Assembly (NCBI GenBank): GCA_021325635.1 | Contig: JAJPGV010000030.1 | Span: 62,001 to 126,000, forward strand | Reading direction: 5' to 3' | Length of the DNA: 64,000 nucleotides | Origin: Chloroflexota bacterium | GTDB taxonomy: Bacteria > Chloroflexota > JAJPGV01 | Part shown: positions 28,573 to 37,373 of the stretch, piece after piece | Layout of the letters: every line of letters begins with the position of its first letter | Position numbering within the stretch: position 1 is the first letter of the stretch | The notes under the pieces: generated by a model | Told to the model about the DNA's origin: nothing | Database searches by the model: none | What the model saw: only the letters and a program-made list of their open reading frames with translations | Translations under genes and position numbers: made by a program

Positions 28573-28893
28573 TCAGCCGCCCCAGTGGATGAAGGCGACG
28601 AACAGAACGAACGGCCCGAGAACAGCTACGAGTCCACACGTCAGCCAGCGGCGTTGAGCCAGCCGGCGTGCTGCCTCCAAATGAGGTTCGTCCTGGCGTT
28701 TGAACGACGCTTTCACGAGTTCCACGGTGCGGAGCGCCAAGAGAGAGGGACTCCTGTCAATCCCATCGTCTTCGAGGAGATCGGTATGGCCAAATCTACG
28801 ACGAAGTTCGAGGTAGCGCAGCTGGGCTATGTACCAGCGAGACGATACCAAGAGCGCAAGGGTGAGCCAGAGTGCCAGCGCTACCACTGCCAT
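28573..28893 (-). CDS. Small membrane protein, two helices
   Basis: A 106-residue protein with one hydrophobic helix at each end (VVALALWLTLALLVSS and LTCGLVAVLGPFVLFVAFI) and a charged middle segment of about 55 residues. I do not recognise it. It begins 12 bases after the stop of the next upstream gene, so the two form an operon. Small two-helix partners of this sort occur next to immunity or defence genes, but that is only suggestive. Confidence 0.55.
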   Translation of the reverse strand: MAVVALALWLTLALLVSSRWYIAQLRYLELRRRFGHTDLLEDDGIDRSPSLLALRTVELVKASFKRQDEPHLEAARRLAQRRWLTCGLVAVLGPFVLFVAFIHWGG

Positions 28894-28905
28894 AGTTCAG
28901 AGGTG

Positions 28906-29721
28906 TCACGTAGGACGCAAATTGGGCAGCCCCCGGTCCTTGGCTGCTGTCGGCAGGACACGGCGCCGCTTGCGCGGCCAGAACGGCTCAACGCCTGACT
29001 CCTCGAGGTAGGGCCATATGGGCGCGTAAACATCTTGGCTTGTGATCACGTCCGCGGCTGAAGCCGCAAGCGCATGCGCTACTCCACCATCGGCCAGATC
29101 GCTGGTTCGGTCCGGCAAGCCGCGGAGCCAATCCCGCCCATAGCGTTCAACGTACCTTGGCCCATACCAACTGCGCCAGCCAACCGACAGACGGCCCTCG
29201 ACGAATGAACGCAGAAACTCCGGCGTGTTGTCGTCCATTCCGACAATCAGCGCGATGGTCGGTCTGAGACGAGGGTAGAGGCGCTCGCCGAGTCGCTCCA
29301 GGAGCTCGCCCCAATCGTCAGCCCAAGGCTCGACTTGTGCCCCAGGTTTGCCATACCCCACCGGAGTAATGCTGAACGAGACGTCCCATTGATCCTCGCC
29401 CCTTCGGGCCATATGTGCCATGGAGAACGTTTGGGGCTGGTCCACGCGCAGAAGGCCACGTGCCCAATTCTCCGTTTGTTTGAGTGGATCTTTGGGGCGC
29501 GACCGAGCATTCGGCCACAACTTAGGCCAGTCGTAATGCCCCTCCTCGAGGCACGCTCGAATATCGCTCGCCGGCGTTGGGTGTGTGCCGAAGTCCCAAT
29601 AACCCACGGCGAGCGCTAATCCAAGGGGTCGTATCAACTCGAGCATCTCAACGAGATCTTCCTGTGAAGAGATGCCCTCGCACTGAAAGAACTGGAAACC
29701 GAACGACTTCAGCTGACTCAC
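28906..29721 (-). CDS. Hypothetical protein, possibly immunity-like
   Basis: A 271-residue soluble protein with no domain I can name with confidence. A strongly patterned segment near the C-terminus (WRSWYGPRYVERYGRDWL, then DLADGGVAH) recalls single-domain immunity proteins found beside polymorphic toxins. The middle has SFSITPVGYGKPG and a WADDWGELLERLGERLYPRL helix. The GTG start lies 2 bases from the stop of the short upstream frame, as in toxin-immunity pairs. The DNA is less GC-rich than the core genes. Function is unknown; the immunity idea is inference. Confidence 0.6.
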   Translation of the reverse strand: MSQLKSFGFQFFQCEGISSQEDLVEMLELIRPLGLALAVGYWDFGTHPTPASDIRACLEEGHYDWPKLWPNARSRPKDPLKQTENWARGLLRVDQPQTFSMAHMARRGEDQWDVSFSITPVGYGKPGAQVEPWADDWGELLERLGERLYPRLRPTIALIVGMDDNTPEFLRSFVEGRLSVGWRSWYGPRYVERYGRDWLRGLPDRTSDLADGGVAHALAASAADVITSQDVYAPIWPYLEESGVEPFWPRKRRRVLPTAAKDRGLPNLRPT

Positions 29722-29722
29722 A

Positions 29723-30028
29723 TCACCACGTCCGCGTCCGATGAGATGCCCAGACGTTCATGGAATCCCCAGCCCTCCAGGGAGGATCCCAGCTGATGCG
29801 AGGACCCTTGATCTCGCTCATCCGTTCTTCGTATTGACGGGAATTTCCAGGGTCTCCCGCTAATATCCGGTCCAACCGAAACCTAGCGCCAGGCGCATCG
29901 AACCAGCTCCACCCTCTACTGGGCTCGGCGGACCAGCCGCGCGGGCATGGACGGGCGAGCGTGGACCTGCAATTGCCGTCGGGCAGCGACGACATGCAGG
30001 GACCCAATGGCTCGTCCGTCTTCCTCAT
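29723..30028 (-). CDS. Doubtful short gene, possible toxin C-terminal remnant
   Basis: A 101-residue frame directly upstream of the immunity-like gene. The C-terminal part reads ARFRLDRILAGDPG and then MSEIKGPRISWDPPWR, where Asp and E-x-K could be a restriction-nuclease-like pattern. The N-terminal half looks random, and another frame is also open at the 3' end, so it may be a decayed fragment or not coding at all. Confidence 0.25.
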   Translation of the reverse strand: MRKTDEPLGPCMSSLPDGNCRSTLARPCPRGWSAEPSRGWSWFDAPGARFRLDRILAGDPGNSRQYEERMSEIKGPRISWDPPWRAGDSMNVWASHRTRTW

Positions 30029-30135
30029 TCCCAGTGGCCCCCACCACCGGCCTGTATCCGCGGCTTCGCGAGCCGAATTTTCTCTAGCCCGCTATTCCGT
30101 CGGGCGCAACTGTACAGCGGCCGGACGCTAATTGC

Positions 30136-30151
30136 TGTGATCTGGATCACA
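30136..30151. promoter_or_regulatory. CRP-type operator upstream of acs
   Basis: TGTGATCTGGATCACA matches the CRP consensus TGTGA-N6-TCACA perfectly in both half-sites. It lies about 230 bases before acs. The Crp-like protein encoded at 2290-3009 keeps the Arg-Glu-Arg residues that read TGTGA in E. coli. Confidence 0.7.
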
Positions 30152-30181
30152 TTTGCTTGCTTTTCTACAAAAGCAGGCAAA
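30152..30181. repeat. Inverted repeat beside the CRP site
   Basis: Thirteen-base arms (30152-30164 and 30169-30181) pair with one mismatch around the loop CTAC, directly adjoining the CRP-type palindrome. Neither strand has a T tract after it, so it is more likely an operator or mRNA hairpin than an intrinsic terminator. The rest of 30029-30368 holds no supported gene. Confidence 0.55.
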
Positions 30182-30368
30182 CGCGCTTGGCCGCGCTCGG
30201 CCGGGGATGGGCTCACAACCTTCCGCGAATCCGTTGTCTCGAAGATCATGGCCGCAGCCTCGTGGGCCTTGACACATCTCCGGTTCTCCATCCCGGCGCA
30301 GCTTGTTCCCAGGCCGTCTTGGGTTATGCTGGCATTCCCAAAATGAGCTGCATCTTCGAGGTGAGGAT

Positions 30369-32354
30369 ATGAGCGTTCAGCCTGGGTCCGGCCAGGGCCA
30401 TGCCATCGATACCCTGTTTTCGGAGGAGCGGCGCTACGCTCCTCCGCCGGACTTCGCCCGCCAGGCCAACGCTCAGCCGGACATCTACAGCAAGAGCTTC
30501 GATGAGTTCTGGACCGATGAGGCGCAACAGCGCGTCAGCTGGTTCGAGCCGTTCGAAAAGCTGTACGAATGGAAGCTGCCGTACGCCAAATTCTTCCTCG
30601 GCGGCAAGCTCAACATTTGCTACAACTGCGTCGATCGCCACGTCGAAGCCGGCGCCGGCAACAAGGTGGCCTACTACTGGGAAGGCGAGCCGCTTGGCGA
30701 GCGCAGGGTAGTCACCTTCGAGCAGTTGCAGAAGGACGTCGTCAAGCTGGCCAACGGGCTCAAGCGGCTCGGCGTGAAGAAGGGCACGCCCGTTGGCGTC
30801 TACATGGGCATGGTGCCCGAGCTGGCCGTGGCCATGCTGGCCTGCGCCAGGCTGGGCGCGCCTCACAACGTGGTCTTCGGAGGCTTCAGCGCCGACTCGC
30901 TGTCGGGCCGCCTCAACGACATGGAGTGCGAGGTCCTGATCACCCAGGACGAGTCATGGCGCCGCGGCAAGACGTTTCCGCTCAAGGCCGTGGCCAACGA
31001 AGCGCTGGCCAGCGCGCCGAGCGTCAAGCACTGTGTCGTCTTCGGCCGCACGGGCAACCCGGTGGAAATGAAAGCGGGGCGCGACGTGTGGTGGGACGAG
31101 CTCGTGACGCCGGCCAGCGACGATCCCGCCAGCTGCCCCTGTGAGCCGCTCGACTCCGAGGATCTGCTGTACCTGCTGTACTCCAGCGGCACCACGGCCA
31201 AGCCCAAGGCCATTGCCCACACTACGGGCGGCTACCTGGTTGGGGTCGCCACTACCCACCACTACATCTTCGACGTCAAGCCCGACTCGATCTACTGGTG
31301 CGCCGCCGACATTGGCTGGGTGACCGGCCACAGCTACATCGTGTACGGCCCGCTGTGCAACCAGACCACGGGCGTCATCTATGAGGGCACGCCCGACTAT
31401 CCTGATAGGGACCGCTGGTGGGACATCATCGAGCGCTACAAGGTCGACATTCTGTACACCTCACCCACTGCCATCCGCACGCACATGAAGTGGGGTCCGG
31501 AGCATGCCCAAAAGCACGATCTGAGCTCGCTGCGCCTGCTTGGCTCGGTTGGCGAGCCCATCAACCCCGAAGCCTGGATCTGGTATCGGGAGCACATCGG
31601 CGGTGGCAAGGCGCCGGTGGTCGACACCTGGTGGCAGACGGAGACGGGGGCAATCATGATCAGCGCGCTTCCCGGCATCACCACCACCAAGCCGGGATCG
31701 GCCACGCGTCCCTTCCCGGGCGTCGAGGCGGCGGTGTACAACAACGCGGGCGAGGAGGTCGGCCCAGGCGGAGCGGGCTACCTGGTCCTCAAGAAGCCGT
31801 GGCCTTCCATGCTGCGTGGCTTCTACCGCGATCCGGAGCGCTATCAGCAGACCTACTGGTCCCGCTTCCCGGGCGTGTACTTCGCCGGTGATGGCGCCAG
31901 GGTGGACGAAGACGGCTACTTCTGGCTGCTCGGGCGGGTGGACGACGTGATCAACGTCTCCGCCCATCGCATCTCGACCATCGAGATCGAGAGCGCGTTG
32001 GTGGACCATCCGGCAGTGGCCGAGGCGGCGGTATGCGGCCGCGCCGACGCGACCACGGGGCAGGCCATCGTGGCCTTCGTCACCCTCAAAGGCGGGGCCG
32101 AGGGCTCGCCGGAAATGATGACCACCCTGCGCGATCACGTTGCCAAGAAGATCGGCGCCATTGCCCGTCCGGCCAACATCGTGTTCACGCCCGAGCTGCC
32201 CAAGACCCGCTCGGGCAAGATCATGCGCCGCCTACTGCGTGACGTTGCCGAGCACCGACCGCTGGGCGATACGACCACTCTGGCCGACGCCGGCGTCGTG
32301 GACGAGATCGCCAGCCGCGGCCGCGAGCTGCTGGCCAAGGGCGAGGAAGAGTAG
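30369..32354 (+). CDS. acs: Acetyl-CoA synthetase
   Basis: AMP-forming acetate:CoA ligase of 661 residues, the normal length. The N-terminal ACAS domain contains YSKSFDEFWTDEAQQRVSW. The adenylate-binding loop is YSSGTTAKPKAIAHTTGGY, followed by TSPTAIRTHMKWG, VDTWWQTETGA and the C-terminal PKTRSGKIMRR with the catalytic Lys that is typically controlled by acetylation. The ATG at 30369 follows GAGGTGAGG, so the longer frame from 30303 is not the start. The CRP-type site upstream suggests control by carbon status, as for E. coli acs. Confidence 0.97.
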   Translation: MSVQPGSGQGHAIDTLFSEERRYAPPPDFARQANAQPDIYSKSFDEFWTDEAQQRVSWFEPFEKLYEWKLPYAKFFLGGKLNICYNCVDRHVEAGAGNKVAYYWEGEPLGERRVVTFEQLQKDVVKLANGLKRLGVKKGTPVGVYMGMVPELAVAMLACARLGAPHNVVFGGFSADSLSGRLNDMECEVLITQDESWRRGKTFPLKAVANEALASAPSVKHCVVFGRTGNPVEMKAGRDVWWDELVTPASDDPASCPCEPLDSEDLLYLLYSSGTTAKPKAIAHTTGGYLVGVATTHHYIFDVKPDSIYWCAADIGWVTGHSYIVYGPLCNQTTGVIYEGTPDYPDRDRWWDIIERYKVDILYTSPTAIRTHMKWGPEHAQKHDLSSLRLLGSVGEPINPEAWIWYREHIGGGKAPVVDTWWQTETGAIMISALPGITTTKPGSATRPFPGVEAAVYNNAGEEVGPGGAGYLVLKKPWPSMLRGFYRDPERYQQTYWSRFPGVYFAGDGARVDEDGYFWLLGRVDDVINVSAHRISTIEIESALVDHPAVAEAAVCGRADATTGQAIVAFVTLKGGAEGSPEMMTTLRDHVAKKIGAIARPANIVFTPELPKTRSGKIMRRLLRDVAEHRPLGDTTTLADAGVVDEIASRGRELLAKGEEE

Positions 32355-32524
32355 TCAGCGAGAGGGTTTAGGTCGCTTTCTCTGGTGCTGCCAGCCAGGC
32401 GTCACAATACCCACCGCCTGGCGACGCTCAACACACGGGATTTCCACGTGCTCAAGGCGCTGCAAGGCGGCAGCTTCACTCTCCTTCGGGCCCAGTCGAG
32501 GGGAAGGCTGTTCTGCCGAGCGTG

Positions 32525-33655
32525 CTAAGACTCGAGGGCTGCGCGGCCCAGGAGGCCGGGAACGGCATCGTCGAGTGGTGGGTGATGCAGGCCGGCGCGT
32601 GCGTCGCGGAAATGGCGCTGCAGCGCATAGTGGTCGGAAATGGCATGCCCCCCAACCACGCGCATGGCTAAATCGGTCAGATGCACGGCGGCGTTGGTGG
32701 CTACGTACTTGGCGGTTGCCAGCTCCGCCGCGGTGCAGCGCTGGTCGGCGGACGCCGCGGCTAAGCTGAAAAAGGTCGCCCGTGCCGACCCGAGCAGCAC
32801 CTCCATGTGGCCCACCTGTTCCTGCACGTGCGGCAGGCTGGCGATGCTGCGGCCTCCGAGGGAGTTGGGCGACCATGTTTTCGCGAAGTTGACGGCATAG
32901 TCACGCGCTGCCTGGCCGATGCCCAGGTACACCGCCGCCACGAGCAGGCCCCAGGGGTCGAAGGCTGATGGCTTGCGGTCGATACCCAGGAGGCAGTCAC
33001 CAGGGACGTGGGCACTCCGGAGCACCAGGTCGTGACTGCCGCTGGAACGCATGCTCAGCGCATCCCAGGTTTCATCGATGGTGAGGCCCTTGGTCTCGCG
33101 TGGCACCAGGATCCGTGCCACGCGGCGATCGATCATCCTGGCGCTCACGATGAACCAGGACAGGATCGGCGCGCCCGTGGTGAAGCGCTTGCGACCGTTC
33201 AACGTCCAGCCGCCTCGCTCGCGCATCACCGTCGTTTCCGGCAGCCCGCCGCGGCTGGGACTTCCCGTGACCTCTTCCGAAATAGCCGTGTTCAGCAGCG
33301 CGCCCTCGCTGGCTATGCGCTTGCACAGCTGCTCGCGCAGCTCTCGCGGCCACTCGGGATCCGCGAGTATGCGGGCGGTGTGTGCCAGGTGCATGGACAC
33401 GACCAGCGCGGTCGAAGCGTCGCCGCGTCCGAGGCGCTCCATGGCCAGCGACAGGTCCAGCACCCCGGCGCCGCGGCCGCCCGAGCTCTCCGGCAAACCC
33501 CAGGCTGGGATCCCTGCCTCGCGAATTGCCGTGTAATGTTCGTGTGGAAAATTGCCCCGTCGGTCGTGGTCGTCAATGGTCTTGGCGAACAGGTCGGCCA
33601 GGCGACCGCAGACGTCCACCAGCCGGCGCTGCAGCTCGGTTCGAGCGAAATTCAT
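32525..33655 (-). CDS. Acyl-CoA dehydrogenase-like flavoprotein at the end of the cobalamin operon
   Basis: A 376-residue protein with the acyl-CoA dehydrogenase fold: N-terminal helical part with GIPAWGLPESSGGRG, middle beta domain (NTAISEEVTGSPS, GWTLNGRKRFTTGAP) and a C-terminal helical bundle (VQEQVGHMEVLLGSARA, VGGHAISDHYALQRHFRDARAG). Where many members have YEGT with the catalytic Glu, this one reads HHPPLDD, so its chemistry may differ from ordinary beta-oxidation enzymes. Its ATG overlaps the cobU stop as ATGA, which makes it the last gene of the cobalamin operon. The substrate is unknown. Confidence 0.85.
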   Translation of the reverse strand: MNFARTELQRRLVDVCGRLADLFAKTIDDHDRRGNFPHEHYTAIREAGIPAWGLPESSGGRGAGVLDLSLAMERLGRGDASTALVVSMHLAHTARILADPEWPRELREQLCKRIASEGALLNTAISEEVTGSPSRGGLPETTVMRERGGWTLNGRKRFTTGAPILSWFIVSARMIDRRVARILVPRETKGLTIDETWDALSMRSSGSHDLVLRSAHVPGDCLLGIDRKPSAFDPWGLLVAAVYLGIGQAARDYAVNFAKTWSPNSLGGRSIASLPHVQEQVGHMEVLLGSARATFFSLAAASADQRCTAAELATAKYVATNAAVHLTDLAMRVVGGHAISDHYALQRHFRDARAGLHHPPLDDAVPGLLGRAALES

Positions 33656-34224
33656 CGGGCCCGCTTGATTGGCACCGGGATGCCGGCCACCATTAGGACC
33701 ACCTGGCTGGCGCTGGCAGCCAGCCGCTGATTGGCCAGGCCCAACTCGTCGCGGTAGCGCCGGGCGAGCTCGTTATCCGGGACGATCCCCAGCCCGGTTT
33801 CGTTGGTCACCGCAATCAGTGTCGCATTCGCTGCCTGCTGCCAGGCGATCAGCGCGTCGATCTCCCCCTCTACGGCTCGGCCGGCCAGCATGAGGTTGCT
33901 CACCAGCAGCGTGATGCAATCGAGCAGGAAAACCGGGCGGCTGCCTGCCGTGGCTGTCTCGGATGTGGCCGGCTGGCCTGGCGCGCCCGCCGATGGCCAG
34001 CGCGCCCGCAGGACGACGGCTACGCTCAGGGGCTCCTCGATCAGCAGCCAGCTCTGGGGGCGGCTGGCGCGATGGCGCTCGATGCGCTGCCGCATGTCTT
34101 CGTCGCGCGCCTCCGCCGTGGCCACGAACGTCACCGGCCGTCCGCTGGCTGCGGCGAGCTGCTGCGCGAAGGTCGATTTTCCGCTTCGAGCGCCGCCGGT
34201 GACGAGCGTGAGGCCGTCAATCAA
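33652..34224 (-). CDS. cobU: Adenosylcobinamide kinase / guanylyltransferase
   Basis: Phosphorylates adenosylcobinamide and forms adenosylcobinamide-GDP. The family P-loop GGARSGKSTFA stands at the N-terminus, followed by FVATAEARDEDMRQRIERHRASRP, with the GMP-linking His in ERHR. LLDCITLLVSNLM and VTNETGLGIVP complete the signature. The TTG at 34224 overlaps the end of cobQ by 8 bases and gives 190 residues, the usual length. The longer frame from 34317 only reads through cobQ sequence. The linker in the middle is unusually long and Ala/Pro-rich. Confidence 0.95.
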   Translation of the reverse strand: MIDGLTLVTGGARSGKSTFAQQLAAASGRPVTFVATAEARDEDMRQRIERHRASRPQSWLLIEEPLSVAVVLRARWPSAGAPGQPATSETATAGSRPVFLLDCITLLVSNLMLAGRAVEGEIDALIAWQQAANATLIAVTNETGLGIVPDNELARRYRDELGLANQRLAASASQVVLMVAGIPVPIKRAR

Positions 34225-35635
34225 GGCCGGCAATCCGGTGCAGCAGCGCCAGGTCGAGCGATGCTGCCAGCACGGTGGCCAGCCGATCGAACGGATCGTC
34301 CGCCGCGTGAGGTCCATCCTCCACGCCCACTTCCGCCAGCCAGGCCCGGCGGAAGGTGGGGTTGTGGAAGACTCCGTGAAGGTACGTTCCCCAAACGCGT
34401 CCTTGGGCGGCGCCGTCGAACGATCCGTCGGTCAGCCGGGCAAAGGGCCGTGCTCCGTCGAGCAGCGTGGTCTGGCCCATGTGGATCTGGTAGCCCGCGA
34501 GGTCGTGGCCTCCGTCCAGCGTGGTGGCCCGGGCTTGGATGGTGGTCTTGCCGGCGAAGAACGTTGTCTCAACGGGCAGCATACCGAGCCCCGGCATCTC
34601 CACGGCGTCGGATTCGACCTGCTGCGGATCGAGGATGCGCTGGCCGAGCATCTGAAAGCCGCCGCAGATGCCGGCCACCGGCAGGCCGCAGCCGCGGATG
34701 GAGCTCGCCAGCCCGCTGCGCTCGAGCCAGCCCAGGTCGCTCATGGTGGCCTTGGTGCCAGGGATGATGACGGCTCGCGCCCCATGCAGCTCGGAGGCGT
34801 GTTTGACATAACGCACGGGAAGTGGATCAAAGTCGTCGAAGTTGGAGATGTGCGGCAGCTGGATGACGGCGATTGGGCCGTCGACCGGCGCCGTTTCCAG
34901 CGCTACCGAATCCTCTTCCGGAAGGCCCAGTTCCGACACGTAGGGAACCACGCCCAGGACGGGCTTGCCGGTCCGCTGGGAGATGAAGTCCAGCCCGGAT
35001 CGCAGCAGCTCCCGGTCGCCGCGGAACTTGTTGACGATCAGCGCTTGCACGCGCTGCCGATGCCGCTCAGGCAGCAGCTCCAGCGTACCCAGCAGCGCGG
35101 CGAAGACGCCGCCGCGGTCGATGTCACCCACCAGCAGCACGGGCGCGTCCGCCAGCTCGGCGATGCGCATATTCACGATGTCGTGCTCGGCGAGGTTAAT
35201 CTCTGCCGGGCTGCCTGCGCCCTCGATGACGACGAGGTCGAACTGGGCGCGCAGCGTGTCCAAGGCGGCGGCAACCGTATCCAGCAGCTGCGGCTTGAGC
35301 TGGTGATAGTCCACGGCCGAGTACCGGCCTTCAACCCGACCCATGAGCACCAGCTGGCTATGCCGGTCGCCCTCCGGTTTCAAGAGGATAGGGTTCATCT
35401 CGACCCGCGGCTCGACCCGACAGGCCTGCGCCTGCACGACCTGGGCGCGGCCCATCTCCAAGCCATTCCTCGTGGCGAACGAGTTCAGGGCCATGTTCTG
35501 TGACTTGAATGGGGCCACGCGGAGTCCGCGATTGGCGAAGTAGCGGCACAGGCCGGCCACGAGGACCGTCTTGCCGGCGGAAGAAGCCGTGCCCTGAACC
35601 ATCAACGTGAGCGCCGGCACGGACGTTAGGGCCAC
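34217..35635 (-). CDS. cobQ: Cobyric acid synthase
   Basis: Glutamine-dependent amidation of adenosylcobyrinate a,c-diamide to cobyric acid. The N-terminal synthetase domain has VQGTASSAGKTVLVAGLCR and PFKSQNMALNS. The C-terminal class I-like amidotransferase domain has the nucleophile Cys in GICGGFQMLG and the catalytic His in YLHGVFHNP. The length of 472 residues is normal. The GTG start overlaps the cobC end by 10 bases, as at every other junction of this operon. Confidence 0.96.
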   Translation of the reverse strand: MALTSVPALTLMVQGTASSAGKTVLVAGLCRYFANRGLRVAPFKSQNMALNSFATRNGLEMGRAQVVQAQACRVEPRVEMNPILLKPEGDRHSQLVLMGRVEGRYSAVDYHQLKPQLLDTVAAALDTLRAQFDLVVIEGAGSPAEINLAEHDIVNMRIAELADAPVLLVGDIDRGGVFAALLGTLELLPERHRQRVQALIVNKFRGDRELLRSGLDFISQRTGKPVLGVVPYVSELGLPEEDSVALETAPVDGPIAVIQLPHISNFDDFDPLPVRYVKHASELHGARAVIIPGTKATMSDLGWLERSGLASSIRGCGLPVAGICGGFQMLGQRILDPQQVESDAVEMPGLGMLPVETTFFAGKTTIQARATTLDGGHDLAGYQIHMGQTTLLDGARPFARLTDGSFDGAAQGRVWGTYLHGVFHNPTFRRAWLAEVGVEDGPHAADDPFDRLATVLAASLDLALLHRIAGLD

Positions 35636-36276
35636 CTGAGCTGAGCGTGGTCTTCCAGGTGGCAGGTGTCGTTGAAGCTGGTGAGGCGCGTCCCCAGTGG
35701 AGTGAACTCGAAGGTCGTCAGATTACCGTTGTGGTTGCGCAGCCGCCACCAGGACTGCAGCGGGATGTCGAGCAGCGAGGAGATGATGGCGTTGACGGTC
35801 CCACCGTGGCTGACGATGAGCACGGTCTGTCCCTCGTGCTCAGGCAGCGTCTCGAGCAGGAAGCCGGCCACCCGTTCGGCTAGCTGGGCCAGCGATTCCC
35901 CTCCACCGGGCATGGCGAAATGGATCAGCTCTCGCTCGCGCGCCGCGACGTCCTCCGGGTAGCGGTCCTTGATCTCGCTGAAGGTGAGGCCCTCCCAGCG
36001 TCCGAAGGCAACCTCTCGCAGACGAGGGTCGAGACGCAGCGGGAGCGCGCGCTCGGCGAGGATCAGGCGGGCGGTCTCGGACGCGCGGCAGAGGTCGCTG
36101 CTGTAGGCAGCGTCGATGGGCTCCGCGGCCAGACGTTGGGCCAAGAGCCGGCTTTGGCGGCGCCCTTCATCGCTCAGAGGCTCGTCCAGCTGGCCCTGAA
36201 AGCGCCGGTCGGCATTGAACCCCGTTTGACCGTGGCGGCACAGCAGCAGCCGTCCGGAGCTGAGCTCGACCTTCAC
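35626..36276 (-). CDS. cobC: Histidine phosphatase, alpha-ribazole phosphatase type
   Basis: A 216-residue member of the histidine phosphatase superfamily. The catalytic RHG motif is LLCRHGQTGFN, followed by FQGQLDEPLSDEGRRQ, SDLCRASETA, FGRWEGL and the second catalytic His in VSHGGTVNA. By sequence alone it could be a phosphoglycerate-mutase-like enzyme. Its place between cobQ and cobD argues for removing the phosphate from alpha-ribazole phosphate or cobalamin phosphate. Confidence 0.88.
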   Translation of the reverse strand: MKVELSSGRLLLCRHGQTGFNADRRFQGQLDEPLSDEGRRQSRLLAQRLAAEPIDAAYSSDLCRASETARLILAERALPLRLDPRLREVAFGRWEGLTFSEIKDRYPEDVAARERELIHFAMPGGGESLAQLAERVAGFLLETLPEHEGQTVLIVSHGGTVNAIISSLLDIPLQSWWRLRNHNGNLTTFEFTPLGTRLTSFNDTCHLEDHAQLRWP

Positions 36277-37373
36277 CCGCCACTCTCGATCAGGTCCCGG
36301 AAGGCGTCGACGAGCAGGCCATTGTCGCGCTCGCCGCGCACCGCAACGCGTACGTGGTCCGGCAGGCCAAAGGAGGTGCAGTCACGCACCAGCCGGGCGC
36401 GCCTCAGCAGGGCCCCGCGGACCACGGCGGCGGCTGACTCACCGAATTTGTGGGGAACCGCGAGCGCCGCGGCCAGATCGTGAACGGGCACGAGGAAGAA
36501 ATTGCAGTCCGAGGATAGCGGCTGCAGGCCCAGCCCGCGAAGGCCTTCTGCCAGCGCGTGCCTCGATCGCCGGATGGCATTGCCATCGGGCAGCAGCTCT
36601 GCATGGGTAAGGGCGTAGATGCCCGCCGCCTGGGCCAGGACGTTGACGCTCCATGGGGGCTTCACCAGGTCGAGGTTGGCAATGACTGGCGCCTGCGCGA
36701 AGGCCAATCCAAGGCGCAATCCTGCTAACCCGGCGAACTTGGTGAGCGAGCGGAGAACCACGACGTTGTCGGGTATCTGAGGGCTGATGAGGGTGGGCCG
36801 CCCGGCTGTAAAGTCCGCATAGGCTTCGTCCACGACCAGCAGCGTTGTGGGGTGATCCAGCGCCAGGCCACGGACGGTGTCCGTGGGAAGGTGATCGCCC
36901 GTGGGATTGTTCGGGTTGCAGAGGAAGGCCAGCTTCGGCTGCCCTTCGGACAGCCCCTGCGCGAGGTCCTCACAGCGCCGCACGTTTGCTCCCTGGATCC
37001 GCGCCGCGACTTCGTATTCGCCGAAGGTCGGTTGGCGCAGCAGCGCCTCGTCTCCCGGACCGAGGTAGGCCAGGCACACCAGCCAGATCAGCTCCGAGGA
37101 TCCATTGCCGGCCAGCACCTGCTCGGGCCCCACGCCGTAGGTGACCGCCGCGGCGCGACGCAGATCGGTCGACCTTCGATCCGGATAGATGGCCACGTTG
37201 ACGGAGCGCAGGCTATCGAGAAGCTCCCGAGGTGGGGGTACCGGATTGGCGTTGACGCTGAAGTCGAGGATCTCGTCGGGATGGATCCCGAGAGCCCGCA
37301 GCTCGGCGTAGTCCGGCCCTCCGTGGACAGACTCACGCAGCCCGGCCAGGAATGGACGCGGGGCTACGCTCAT
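36273..37373 (-). CDS. cobD: Threonine-phosphate decarboxylase-like aminotransferase
   Basis: PLP enzyme of fold type I. CobD makes (R)-1-amino-2-propanol phosphate, the linker of the nucleotide loop; HisC has the same fold. Here LDFSVNANPVPPP, FLCNPNNPTGDHLP, VVDEAYADF and RSLTKFAGLAGLRLG (PLP lysine) are clear. The cobalamin context favours CobD over HisC. The ATG at 37373 overlaps the cbiB stop as ATGA, so the longer frame from 37400 is not used. The stop overlaps cobC by 4 bases. Confidence 0.9.
   Translation of the reverse strand: MSVAPRPFLAGLRESVHGGPDYAELRALGIHPDEILDFSVNANPVPPPRELLDSLRSVNVAIYPDRRSTDLRRAAAVTYGVGPEQVLAGNGSSELIWLVCLAYLGPGDEALLRQPTFGEYEVAARIQGANVRRCEDLAQGLSEGQPKLAFLCNPNNPTGDHLPTDTVRGLALDHPTTLLVVDEAYADFTAGRPTLISPQIPDNVVVLRSLTKFAGLAGLRLGLAFAQAPVIANLDLVKPPWSVNVLAQAAGIYALTHAELLPDGNAIRRSRHALAEGLRGLGLQPLSSDCNFFLVPVHDLAAALAVPHKFGESAAAVVRGALLRRARLVRDCTSFGLPDHVRVAVRGERDNGLLVDAFRDLIESGG

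Noticed and set aside
30025-30291. Open frame of 88 codons upstream of acs on the minus strand
   Set aside because: It reads through the CRP-type palindrome and the inverted repeat and has no domain or ribosome site.
34225-34317. Upstream extension of cobU
   Set aside because: The extra residues are cobQ sequence in another frame; the family P-loop begins right after TTG 34224.
33803-35503. Long open frame of 566 codons antisense to cobU and cobQ
   Set aside because: It spans two conserved genes on the other strand and its translation is low-complexity and unlike any family.
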